A stretch of 64,000 nucleotides of DNA from Diplonema papillatum (GCA_030068145.1 JAPJBO010000791.1:1-64000), one strand, 5' to 3'; numbered from the stretch's first letter, positions 30,626 through 40,187 are shown. Made by a program: numbers and translations. Notes: generated by a model not told the origin, from the sequence alone.

Positions 30626-30989
30626 ATCTCTGCGCCATCGCTTTGCGTCCTTTCCTTTCCTTGCTGGTGTGCATGTTTCTGCAGACCCTACCTTCGACTT
30701 CACGCGTGGTTCTTCTTCATCCCCCGTCTCCGTTCTGCTGGCATCGCCGGTGTCTTGGTCGAAGGTGGAGTCGGCGCTCGCCCGTCCGCGTTCCGGGAGT
30801 GGTGCTTTTTTGCGGCTTCGGGTGCTCTGCCCGAGGCGCGTGGTCGGCGCGTGGTCGGCGCGTGGTCAGCCTGTTCGCACTGTTGGCCGCGTGCCGGTCG
30901 CCGCTTTGCTGGCGGCGCACTGGCGGGAGCTGGTCCGCCTGATCGTTAAGGTGCTGGGATACCGTCAGCATACCACGATACCACACTAG
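30621..30989 (+). other. isolated GC-rich island with open frames
   Basis: Directly after the second direct repeat the DNA becomes GC-rich (triplicated CGCGTGGTCGG at 30837-30863). Frames in several phases are open to about 30990, including one containing HRFASFPFLAGVHVSADPTF. Competing frames prevent a coding call. It may be captured host DNA. Confidence 0.3.
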
Positions 30990-31205
30990 GTGCTGTGTGT
31001 GCACCCACTAGCATGGTGCTACGTATCCCAGCACATCCCTGATGCCCAGGAGGTGGAGGTATACGTAGGTCTGTTATACCGTCAGCATACCACGATACCA
31101 CACTAGATGCTTGCTGGCGGATGGTGAGTTGTGTGTCTAGCATGGTGCTACGTATCACCAGCACATCCCTGATGCCCAGTAGGTGGATAGTATACGTAGG
31201 TGCTG
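30945..31205 (+). repeat. tandem duplication of ~125 bp
   Basis: ATACCGTCAGCATACCACGA, TACCACACTAG, CTAGCATGGTGCTACGTATC and CCAGCACATCCCTGATGCCC occur in two adjacent units (30958-31075 and 31078-31200), with an unrelated linker in the middle of each. A G10 run follows at 31213. Confidence 0.85.
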
Positions 31206-31584
31206 TTATCGTGGGGGGGGGGGTTTAGTTGTAGACGCGTAAGCATATCCGCGTATCTGATTTCTGAGGCGTTTTGTAGATGCAGCGCCAGGTGCTCCTG
31301 AAATGGGGTATCCAAACTTCACGGTAGAGTCCAGCCTCCAGAAGCTGGAGTTAAAGGTGTCCGGGCCATACCCAAAGTTGATGCTGGAAGACGTAGGCAG
31401 CGTGGTTTCGTGGATCAGAGTTCCCAACCTGAGGGTAAGAAATAAGCGGGAACGCAACCATCCGGGACAAACAAACAGGCGAAGCGCCTGTCTTTCTTTC
31501 GTTGTCGGCGTCTGCTGCCAAAAGACCAGATGCCGACAGAAGAAAGACAGATGCACGTGCATAAACACGATACACTGCCAATCG

Positions 31585-31622
31585 TCTCTTTTAATAATGA
31601 CAAACGCGTTTGTCATCATTAA
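31585..31622. repeat. near-perfect palindrome, also seen at 44200
   Basis: TTAATAATGACAAACGCG meets its own reverse complement CGCGTTTGTCATCATTAA. The left arm with its CGTCTCT prefix recurs at 44197-44222 downstream of the PTEN-like gene, without the right arm. Confidence 0.75.
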
Positions 31623-32184
31623 ATAGGGGGAGGACGTCCAAGACACCGCAACTAAGGAATGCACCCGTGAGGAACTAGGCTCGCCCCACAGCAGTGCATC
31701 ATTGCAGGAAGTCCTCTAGAATGTATCGTGCAGGCTTCCGAGGCTGGATTCGACGCTACCACTGAACCGCACATATGCCTACCCATCGTTGCATCATTGC
31801 AGGAAGCCCTCCTAAAATGTACTGTGCAGTCTAAAAAGACGCAGGCTTGTTTTGGAAGTCGACCACTCGTTTTACAGGAGTTTCTGCTCTTCGTATTGTC
31901 TGACGAGAACTGCCTAGAAGAAAGGGAGAAGTAAGAACACGTCTTCGAAACTGATAGCACTAGCGCAAGGGAATGTTGAGAGAAAACTTGAGTTTTTCTT
32001 TGAATCAACCACACCCTGAAGGCTGTGTGAAGTTCTCTAATCGACTTTTCGTGGTGCATCAACTCCCTCAGTGAAACTGTGATAGTCGCCCATGGGCCAG
32101 ACAGTGGTCGGCAACGATGCAACGGTGGAGTTGTAGCCATACAATGAGTTCCGGCTGCAAATTAGCAAGACTCGAGGGACTGCC

Positions 32185-32680
32185 TTGTGCTCATTTCGAA
32201 GGAGGCTAGAGGAGGAGAAACCAGTACAACTACAAAGCGCGTCTTTTTTTGTTGAACGCTTACGCCCTTCGCTAGACCCAGATTTACCTGTGTTTCGTGT
32301 GGGCTACAGCACATTTACCTCCTTTGATCTTCGCAACTGGCAGTCTCCTCAAGCATTTCCTACAAAGCAATTGCTTATACAAAAGAATACTCGACGTAGC
32401 TGCTTTGACTCCGAATGGAAGGGAGGAAATATAGAGGTAGAGCGGCAAATACAATACAAACACATTCTGATTTGTTCTTCGCTTACACCGCCGTGTGTTG
32501 TTTTCTCACTCAGGACTTTGACCTGTTGTGTTTGTGTGATTTGTCGTGTTGGGGTAGACCCGCATGACCTCACGTTCAACACGTGGTTCGGTAGTTACAG
32601 CACTTGGGATCCTTCGTTTCTTTGTCTGGCAGCATCGTCGAGCATTTCCTTCCAAGCTGGCGCTTGTGTAAAAATATGAA
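32185..32680 (-). repeat. composite repeat: family A, its 5' extension and A'
   Basis: Read on the minus strand this contains, in order, A' (AGGAAATGCTCGACGATGC, then CCAAGTGCTGTAACTACCG), a middle block (ACACACGGCGGTGTAAGCGA, AGTCAAAGCAGCTACGTCGA) and family A. The same order recurs on the plus strand between 45087 and 46290. A and A' are themselves distant relatives of one another. The plus frame reads FFVERLRPSLDPDLPVFRVG then YSTFTSFDL; the A' plus frame reads TFNTWFGSYSTWD. Confidence 0.7.
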
Positions 32681-33850
32681 GAATAGCCCAAAAATGCGCG
32701 GACAGCCAACCCAACACCCTGCGAGGCTATTCTCCCCTAATATAGCGAACCACCTCCGATTCGCCGTCGGCCAATTTGACATTCGCATTCCCCCCCTCTC
32801 AACAACTACAAGCATCCCCCCTTCCTCAGCAAGTCTCACGCCGATTGTGTATTAAAGTGTTATAAGCCCACAGGGCTACCATACGAAATAATTAGTTCCG
32901 GAAAGTGTGGGGCCGCAGGGCTCCTATAGAAAGACGGCGTCCTGTGTGAGAGGGCTGCGTCCTGGATTTAGCTACGAACGTCAAAACAATCAGCACCCTA
33001 CGTTCAGCGAACTCTTGTTTTTTTCTCTTCGAAGAAAAGTTGATGCTATCACCAACCCGGACTTCCCCTCTGCCCATTCTGCTTACTGCCTTTGTAGCTG
33101 ACACTGCGTACTGCCCGTTGCGAGACTGCAAGAAAGAAGGGAGAGAGAGCTGAAGCCGTGAACGGGATACGTGTCACTGACTTGTGTTGGAGCTAGCTTT
33201 CTGCATCCGCAGTACGTTCTACCCAGCAAAGTGGGCGACCTCGCATGCTGTGCCATGGATTCAACCATAGCATTTCAGCAGCAGCAGCTTTGACTTTGAC
33301 TTTGAATTACAAATGTGAAGAAGACTTTGCCACCACTCTGAACAGTAGCAGAAGAGGGGGGGGAGTCGGGGGAAGAGGATGCCCAATCACGACCAAAAAA
33401 CGACAGAAAAAGAAGAGGAAAAACAGTGTGAAAATCCGATTTGCTTCTTCATTCGCTTTTTCCTGCTTTCCACTTGTAGTCCGAAATTGCTGGTGCGTGA
33501 GGAGCTCTGCGCGTTTAGATTTGATGCCGCCAGAACACGGTCTCAGCTGCGGTGCCAAACATTAGACGATGATTCAAAATGCGAAACAGGGCTCATTGGA
33601 AAGTGTCACAGCTATTCGATAACAGTCCCCGCAAGACGTACCTTTCTTTCAACATGCTCGAACTTTTTACCTCGGCTTGCTTGGCCGCGTTGCTGCCCCA
33701 CTCTATCACTGAGGAATAGAAAGCAACAGCGATGCTCCTAGTAACGGCGAGACAAGGCAGGCAAGCCTGAACCGGTGTCTACGGATATCCGGAATGTGGC
33801 GAAAACTGCTCCGGGGACACAACCGGCGTCAAGGTAAGTCTCCTGAAATG
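32681..33850. other. no gene recognised
   Basis: Mixed DNA with overlapping ORFs on both strands of at most 120 codons and no consistent coding bias. Confidence 0.4.
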
Positions 33851-33989
33851 GATGAACTCCAGCCTCAGAAGCTGGAGTTAAAAAAGCGGGCGCCATTCGG
33901 GTGTGGATTTACACGCGTTTTGATTGTGGCACACCCGCTTTTCGGGTGTGGATTTACACGCGTTTTGGATTGTTGCAAATCCAGCAAGA

Positions 33990-34263
33990 AATTCAAGAAA
34001 AAGCACGCGGGCGCGAAAGCGCAACAATCCGAGAGTGGAGCTGGATAACACCAGCCTCACCACCACACCATCTTCATCATCGTCTTCGTCCACATCAGAA
34101 TAGTCCCCCCGAGCGACTGCCTGCAGAACTGCCGGCGGGGAAACCCAAGAAACAGCTCGCGGCGCGAAAGCGCAGCATTCAACAACTGGAGCTGGATATC
34201 ACCAGCCTGTCATCATCGTCTTCGTCCGCATCGAGATCGTCTTCGGACGACGTTATCAAGTAA
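33990..34263 (+). pseudogene. duplicated Ser-rich C-terminal gene tail
   Basis: The second copy reads KPKKQLAARKRSIQQLELDI, then TSLSSSSSSASRSSSDDVIK and stop at 34263. The first copy (AAATTCAAGAAAAAGCACGC, then GCGAAAGCGCAACAATCC) aligns base by base but has a stop in the same frame at the position of LELD and a different end. The parent gene is not in this window. A basic segment followed by a serine run is all that can be said. Confidence 0.5.
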
Positions 34264-34336
34264 CCCTAGTCTACGACAATGCAAGCTTACCCCTTGTGGT
34301 ACCTGCATTTCAAGTTCACAATGCTGAACAATGACA

Positions 34337-34374
34337 GTCCGGCCCACGCTGAACAAGTACAGCGTGGGCCGGAC
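34337..34374. repeat. 15-bp perfect inverted repeat at the edge of the PTEN fragment
   Basis: GTCCGGCCCACGCTG (34337-34351) and CAGCGTGGGCCGGAC (34360-34374) flank the loop AACAAGTA. The right arm is genuine PH-domain sequence. The left arm is its inverted copy and does not exist at the gene, which is what a fold-back or template-switch event leaves behind. Confidence 0.9.
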
Positions 34375-34438
34375 GCTCGGCATCAGGAACTAGAAGGAGC
34401 GATGGTTCGTCGTCGACGGGGATGGGATCAAGTACTAC
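34349..34438 (+). pseudogene. 30-codon fragment of the PTEN-like gene (PH domain)
   Basis: Aligns without gaps to codons 9-38 of the gene at 40188 (LNKYSVGRTLGI, then KERWFVVDGDGIKYY). I count five base differences in 90: four silent (Arg, Arg, Val, Asp codons) and one Trp-to-TAG at codon 23. Mostly silent change suggests the parent copy was functional before being captured. Homology stops abruptly at both ends, and the fragment lies inside a family F element. Confidence 0.9.
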
Positions 34439-35174
34439 TTGCTTCGCCCGAACTTTGCTTCACCAGTACTTAGCTTCACCCGAACTTTTACCCCCTCTAC
34501 CCGAATTTTAAGTGCTGCCTCTAGTCTCGCTGGGCGCCGGTCTTTACCGCGCGCACGTTGATTGGTTGTGTAGCACACCTGCTTTTCGGGTGTGCCTTGA
34601 GCACACCCTCTTTAACTCCAGCTTCTGAGGCTGGACCTCACATAAGATGGCGCAATACCGGGGGGTAATGGGAAAGTCGTCGAAGCATGATGCGGAGGTG
34701 GGAGAGACGCTGATGGCCTCGCGAATAAACAGCGGCCTCAGCAAAAACAAGTGCGGGCAACTCAATGCCACGCACAAGCGACGTACAGGCAAGTCCATGC
34801 GCATTTCAAAGGGGCATGTGACGAAGATGGAGATGCCTAGGTGACAATCGGGTATTCTCCCGAAAGGAATACTTCTGCGAGGATCGGCTGTGCATTGCAA
34901 CCTCGCCCGCTGACTTTTCATCCGCAAATACGTCGTCCCCTAGCACGTTGTCCTCAGTTCGTCTTCGATTATTAGGGTCACTCCATACAGCGAGATTCAT
35001 GAGCTCACGGTACCGAACGGGGCTCCTTGGGAAAGGTAGTGCACGCCCTCTCTTTTTTCTCAACCCTCTCAACCCCCTCCTCACCCAAGCCTCTACGGTC
35101 AACCGCAGACTTTTGAAATACCGACCTTCTATTCCACCAATAACGCTATAAAGACATACTTGTACCCCGCCTTT

Positions 35175-35258
35175 AAAAAAAAGCGGGATCCCCTGGTGTT
35201 ACCCACAGTGCTGAATATAGAAGTTTGATAGAAGTTGTATGGAGTAGGGGGTGTCACT
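35175..35258. repeat. end segment whose middle is inverted in the copy at 38700-38790
   Basis: Here the order is AAAAAAAAGCGGG, GGTGTTACCCAC, GAATATAGAAGTTTGATAGA, GGGGTGTCACTTTTTATT. At 38700-38790 the outer parts appear reverse-complemented, as expected for an opposite end, but GAATATAGAAGTTTGATAGA is still in the forward direction. So about 38 bases were flipped in one copy. Confidence 0.85.
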
Positions 35259-35551
35259 TTTTATTGTTATAATGATGGTGCACAACGCTGACGTTTTCTT
35301 GAGCCGAACTCCCGTTTTCTGCGCGCAAGCCCAACTGCGGTTGTGGTTCGCGCTGCACGCGGCCCTTAGGACCCTTTTTCGGGCGAGGTAAAGGCACTGG
35401 CCTTGCCAACACCTCCAGTACTTTCTGACCTCCTGTGGTGCTCATCTTGGCAAGGGGCCAATGTGCAAGCGACCTTGCGTTTCTTGTGCTGATGCACTGG
35501 ATGGCTCGCCTCGGCCTTTCCCTGCCACCAGCTCACAAGGGTGTTGTCCTG

Positions 35552-36233
35552 GCGGCTGGCTGGGCAGCTGGCTGGGCGACTGGCTGGGCGACTGGCTGGG
35601 CGACTGGCTGGGCGACTGGCTGGGCGACTGGCTGGGCGACTGGCTGGGCGACTGGCTGGGCGACTGGCTGGGCGACTGGCTGGGCGACTGGCTGGGCGAC
35701 TGGCTGGGCGACTGGCTGGGCGACTGGCTGGGCGACTGGCTGGGCGACTGGCTGGGCGACTGGCTGGGCGACTGGCTGGGCGACTGGCTGGGCGACTGGC
35801 TGGGCGACTGGCTGGGCGACTGGCTGGGCGACTGGCTGGGCGACTGGCTGGGCGACTGGCTGGGCGACTGGCTGGGCGACTGGCTGGGCGACTGGCTGGG
35901 CGACTGGCTGGGCGACTGGCTGGGCGACTGGCTGGGCGACTGGCTGGGCGACTGGCTGGGCGACTGGCTGGGCGACTGGCTGGGCGACTGGCTGGGCGAC
36001 TGGCTGGGCGACTGGCTGGGCGACTGGCTGGGCAGCTGGCTGGGCGACTGGCTGGGCGACTGGCTGGGCGACTGGCTGGGCGACTGGCTGGGCGACTGGC
36101 TGGGCGACTGGCTGGGCGACTGGCTGGGCGACTGGCTGGGCGACTGGCTGGGCGACTGGCTGGGCGACTGGCTGGGCGACTGGCTGGGCGACTGGCTGGG
36201 CGACTGGCTGGGCGACTGGCTGGGCGACTGGCT
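35552..36233. repeat. 12-bp minisatellite, about 57 units
   Basis: TGGCTGGGCGAC is repeated almost without change; only a GGCAGCTGG variant at the left edge and near 36033 interrupts it. Because 12 is divisible by three and the unit has no stop on either strand, several frames are open across it (Trp-Ala-Thr-Gly, Trp-Leu-Gly-Asp, Leu-Ala-Gly-Arg on plus; Ser-Pro-Ser-Gln and Arg-Pro-Ala-Ser on minus). No frame shows independent evidence of translation. Confidence 0.95.
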
Positions 36234-36807
36234 CCGTTTTGCATCACAGCCGCGCCAAAACGACGGGGCCACCGGCGTTGCTGACGTGGTCACCGTATTT
36301 CAAAACAGCCGCGGCAATCCCGACATGCACTGCTCGTAAGCGTCCAGTGCTATCTGGGAGAGGACTGGTGCGGCTTCTGCTGCCATCTTTCCTTGTTTCA
36401 GCATAACTTTGTTCACGATCATCGTGAACGTACATGACATTGTTATGCGCAGATTTGTTCCTTCCCTGGTTCATCCATTTAACCCCTTAACTCCAGGCTC
36501 TCAACTTTTCCCTAGTTATTTGTTCGGCCCCCTCCTTAGCGGTCTCGAGGCCTTCGAGGGTGCATTTGAAGCTTGTGTGATATTTTTGCAACTGAGCTCT
36601 TCGCATTTGAGAGTTTTCCGTCTGGCATACACACGGTGGCCCTCAGGACAGGATGTCTGTCGAGCGTCGAGCCTGTCCTGAGCTTCTGGATTGGTTAGGG
36701 CCTTTTGCCCACCCCCGGCCACCCGACCAGCATTTTAGCTAAAGGTGGCCAAATACCACCGCTAGCTCGGTAAGTCTTCTGAGGGTTGTTCTAAAATACG
36801 TGGTATA

Positions 36808-37491
36808 TCAGTCATTCCCAGAGAAGCAAGAGGAAGAGTACCGGGAGTTTCTGTGCACAGTTTCCGTCTCCGATCGCACTAACTGCGCCGGCTCTTTTTG
36901 TTTGGACGGTCGTCGCTTGCAGAAGTGAGAGTAAGATACACTCACCTTCGAATCCTGCATGATAATACGATGTCCGGCTTGTGCACAACCCTGTGGAACG
37001 CCCCACCTTCTGTGCCGTCTTGAAGAGTACCCGTTTATTTTGCTACCGGCTGGTATCAGGCGCACTACCATCCCACCACCAAGATGCTTGTATTCCTTGT
37101 ACGGCCGAGGTTTTGCGGCTGTCAGCAGGCTCCTGAAGAATTCTCTGCAACTGCATCCGAATTCTTCAATCGCAAAACGTTGCATGTTCTCCTTCTCATT
37201 GTATTCCATGTCAACGAGCTGTGTTGCAAAACCATGCGGCAAAAAATCGCTGGCAGTGTCGGAACCTCGATACAGAATGCGTGTGGCATTGTTTTCACCG
37301 CAGTCGTGGTCGGCACTTTGCCCGAATTTGCTCCTTCCATAGACAGGAGCGTTCACAACAAGCATCCAATTCGGACAGCTTGAAGACGCCTGTCCAAGTA
37401 GTCGTTGCTGTCGCTGTTTGGAATCTTGCACCTTGCCGTCGTAGTTGTTGCTGCAGTCGTAGTCGTGTGCACTTCCTCCGCGTGGCACCAC
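36808..37491 (-). CDS. 227-aa ORF inside the 4.7-kb element
   Basis: Unlike most long frames here, this one has varied, protein-like composition: AHDYDCSNNYDGKVQDSKQR, NWMLVVNAPVYGRSKFGQSA, YRGSDTASDFLPHGFATQLV, RFAIEEFGCSCREFFRSLLT and PRPYKEYKHLGGGMVVRLIP. Upstream on the same strand another open segment (37560-37790, PKRLSPMAPPFALHFTRHIA, GWQVLKNRDAAKSAVRKPGE) is in a different frame and may be a preceding exon. No family is recognised. The position suggests element-encoded or captured coding DNA. Confidence 0.4.
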   Translation of the reverse strand: MVPRGGSAHDYDCSNNYDGKVQDSKQRQQRLLGQASSSCPNWMLVVNAPVYGRSKFGQSADHDCGENNATRILYRGSDTASDFLPHGFATQLVDMEYNEKENMQRFAIEEFGCSCREFFRSLLTAAKPRPYKEYKHLGGGMVVRLIPAGSKINGYSSRRHRRWGVPQGCAQAGHRIIMQDSKVSVSYSHFCKRRPSKQKEPAQLVRSETETVHRNSRYSSSCFSGND

Positions 37492-37924
37492 ACTCCTGGA
37501 GGCACTTCAAACAGATGAATCCTCTTGTACCGGTCTCTTCTTCACTTCGGGCTGAGGAAACGAAGCAACCTTTCTCCAGGTTTTCGCACCGCAGATTTTG
37601 CAGCATCCCTGTTCTTCAGTACCTGCCATCCCAGTTCTGAAGTGCGCTCATAGGGGATGGCAATATGCCTGGTGAAGTGAAGTGCAAAAGGAGGGGCCAT
37701 GGGGGACAACCTTTTTGGGATCCGAGGTGGTATTCTGACGATTTCGTGACCGATCTTTCCATTCCGTGTCTTCTCGGGAGCAACATGCACATATCACACG
37801 TATCACACGCGCTCCCGGTATGATCTAAATATAATTATACCGGGTTGAACGCGTCCAAGGGGGGTCATCTTTTTTCTCTCACTCTGAGAAGTTTTCTTCA
37901 CTGGCAGTGGGCAAAAAACCAATT

Positions 37925-38065
37925 TTACCCACTGTGGTTTTTTCACTAGTGAAAAAAAAAAATTTTTTTTTTCACTAGTGAAAAAAAACACCCAGTTTTT
38001 TTTTCACTAGTGAAAAAAAAACTTTTTTTCTTCACTAGTGAAAAAAAAAATTTTTTTTTCACTGG
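37925..38065. repeat. array of TTTTTTCACTAGTGAAAAAA palindromes
   Basis: Five T-run/CACTAGTG/A-run palindromes in about 140 bases, plus a degenerate CACTGGTG at the right. CACTAGTG is also the core motif of the subterminal arrays at 5597 and 7905. The sequence AAGGGGGGTCATC at 37857 and, reversed, AGGGGGGGTGTGTCAC at 38728 may be the ends of a nested element of about 870 bp. Confidence 0.75.
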
Positions 38066-38274
38066 TGCTAATTTTTTTTTTCCCCCATTTTTTTGGCTGA
38101 AAGTGGTCAAGAACAGGTCAAAAGTGCAGTTGTATGCAGTTTTGGCTGCCCCGGCTAAATCATGCTGAACCACGCCCCCCCCACCCAAACACACTACCAA
38201 ACCAGCACTATCTGGTGGTGTGGCAAACCTGGCACCTGCCAGTTCAAAAAACTTCCATTGTGAGAGAAAAAAAG

Positions 38275-38568
38275 TCTCTCACTGGTCAAATGTGGTCGGA
38301 AATTGGGGAAAAATCCCCACTGTGCGTTCGTTTCTTGTTTTTCGGGTTTCGGGGGCCTTTCCGAGGTCCCTCGGGGGTGGAAAAGGCCTCTCGGCAGGGA
38401 AAACGGTCGCCACTCGGGACCCCTTCGGGGCCCCTCGTGGCGACCGTTTTCCCTGCCTCGAGGCCTTTTCCACCCCCTCGGGACCTCTACAAGGCCCCCT
38501 CAACCCGAAAAACAAAAACTCACTACAGTGGGTTTTCCCCAATTTCTCCCACTTTGACCAGTGAGAGA
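38275..38568. repeat. 294-bp GC-rich palindrome (fold-back)
   Basis: TCTCTCACTGGTCAAA at 38275 is answered by TTTGACCAGTGAGAGA ending at 38568. Complementarity continues inward through GGCCTTTCC, GGTGGAAAAGGCCTC and GGGAAAACGGTCGCCAC to a centre near 38421. Both strands therefore encode nearly the same peptide (GVEKASRQGKRSP), which is an artefact of the palindrome. Arms differ by scattered point changes and so are not a recent duplication. Confidence 0.9.
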
Positions 38569-38799
38569 ACGTATATTTCTAAACCCTCGGGAACAGAGAG
38601 ACCGGGGACACCTGCGCTCATAGCATCAAAAATTGGTCGATTTAGTGAAACCTTTGGTGACTGTGTGCGCTGCCATAGGGTGGTCATTTTTGACATATCA
38701 AAATAAAAAGTGACACACCCCCCCTGAATATAGAAGTTTGATAGAAGTTGTGTAGGCTCCTAGTGGGTAACACCATCCCCGCTTTTTTTTAAATTATTT

Positions 38800-38955
38800 C
38801 TTTCCCCAATTTGGAAGAAGCGGGGGAAAAGGGGGGAAAAGCGGGGAAAAAGCGGGCAAAGCGGGGAAAAAGCGGGCGAAGCGGGGAAAAAGCGGGGGAA
38901 ATAGCGGGCAGAAAGCGGGGAAAAGCTGGCAAAAAGCGGGGGAAAAGCGGGTACT
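38800..38955 (+). repeat. GCGGGGAAAA-type minisatellite
   Basis: Irregular units of AAAGCGGGGAAAAAGCGGGC. The same motif is part of the TIR of the surrounding element (right end, 39786-39820). Confidence 0.85.
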
Positions 38956-39529
38956 CCAAAACTCACCTACCTCATCGTCACACTCTCCCGCCGAGTTCCG
39001 GAGCCAAACACTCTGTGATGTCGCCGTTGATGAGAGTTTGCCCTGAGCGAGAGCTCCTTCGGGGTCAGCCGCTGGCGGCGCTTGTTCCCTGAGATCGGAC
39101 TCGGGGTTGAAAACCCCGAGTCAACCCCAGTTACAACGGGGCATGTATTCAGAATGCCCCTTGCGCAGCTGCGGAAGTCGCAGCCGAAGTCGCTTCGGTT
39201 TCATAGCCGTCTGTCGCTGTCGCTGCCAGCCGAAACGGCTTTCGGAGCGACTTTCGGGGCCTTCCAGGCAACCTTCGGGGCGACCGCCCTGCCTTGCTTC
39301 TTCGGGGCGACGTTCTTGGCCACGGGGGAAGTGCGCGTCGCCGACCCCCCCAGTTCGGGAATAGGGGACATGCCCAATATAGGAAAGGGGGTCCGGGCCC
39401 GTCCGAACCAATGTCCCCGGCACCGCGCTTGGTCTGTGCAGGCATCTTTTCGGAAGCATGCCTGATCTACGACCCGTGGACCTCCGAGCCTCGTCGACGC
39501 ATGCCCCGACAGATGTGGACGACCTGTTT

Positions 39530-39770
39530 TTTTTTTGTATAAGTACCTGCTTTGTAGGAAATGCTTGAGGAGACTGCCAGTTGCGATAGATCAAAGGAGG
39601 AAAATGTGCTGTACTCCCACACGAAACACAGGTAAAGCTGGGTTTAGTGGCGGGCGTAAGCGTTCAACGAAAAAGACCCACTTTGTAGTTGTATTGTTTT
39701 CTCCCCCCTCTAGCCTCCTTCGAAATGAGCACAAGGCAGTCCCTCGAGTATTTTCGCCCATATTCGTCCA
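39530..39770 (+). repeat. family A repeat copy
   Basis: T run, GTATAAGTACCTGCTTTGTA, GATCAAAGGAGGAAAATGTG and the full family A core through CAAGGCAGTCCCTCGAG. It is followed by family I sequence at 39870-39985 (AACGCTGGCAGCGTGTTTGG). Confidence 0.85.
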
Positions 39771-40187
39771 GAATTGTGGTGTCTGATCCCCCGCTTTTTC
39801 CCCGCTTTTTTTTAAGGCGGGGTACACGTATGTAGAGATAAGTTTTTCGTAGTAACAATGCTTTGTAAACACGAAAGGGAACGCTGGCAGCGTGTTTGGG
39901 AGAAGATTAGACTAACGATCATATTCACTCACTATCAATCACGAACAGGCTCATCCTCCCCCGGCACGTACAAACAAACACACGCCTATTCTTTTTTCCC
40001 GCACGACGTACCCAAACCGAACAGGACACACTGGGGAGTGGGGGGTACACCACCCTCCAGAAGGGGGGCGGGGAGACACGTGCAGTCAATATAGCCCACC
40101 TGTGCCCCCAGGCCCCCCGTTCCTCCCGGTTCGTCTGGTGTCGCTCGGTTTGCGTGTGCGTGCGGCGGCCGCGGGGGGTGGGAGGCG

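Larger units (their letters stand above)
33855..34638. mobile_element. family F TIR element carrying host-gene fragments
   Basis: The left end TCCAGCCTCAGAAGCTGGAG TTAAA and the right end TTTAACTCCAGCTTCTGAGG CTGGA are inverted repeats of about 30 bp. Subterminal hairpins of the CACACCCGCTTTTCGGGTGT type lie inside both ends (33925-33950, 34575-34605). The 784-bp interior is not family F sequence. It holds two tandem copies of a Ser-rich coding tail (33990-34095 and 34140-34263) and a piece of the PTEN-like gene (34349-34438). The short F MITEs at 20440 and 48075 lack this cargo. Confidence 0.75.
35154..39833. mobile_element. 4.7-kb TIR element, composite interior
   Basis: ACATACTTGTACCCCGCC with TTTAAAAAAAAGCGGG at the left is matched by the reverse complement of the right end, ACATACGTGTACCCCGCC with TTAAAAAAAAGCGGGG. 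There is one mismatch and one indel over about 34 bases. The left end abuts a family E 3' end (ATAACGCTATAAAG). Inside are the 12-bp minisatellite (35552-36233), a minus-strand ORF (36808-37491), a CACTAGTG array, a 294-bp palindrome, a GCGGGGAAAA minisatellite (38800-38955) and a family A repeat (39530-39770). Because other repeats are nested in it, the present length is not the original one. Confidence 0.6.

Noticed and set aside
35254..35445. 63-residue minus-strand ORF (starts MSTTGGQKVLEVLARP) beside the minisatellite
   Set aside because: Plausible start and composition, but it is short, isolated and without any repeat or family support; kept out of the feature list.
35366..36406. Long Ser-Pro-Ser-Gln, Trp-Ala-Thr-Gly and related repeat proteins
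   Set aside because: The 12-bp repeat is stop-free in several frames on both strands; no frame has supporting flanking conservation.
38279..38564. Pair of similar proteins encoded on opposite strands
   Set aside because: Both are readings of one palindrome, so their similarity is built in.
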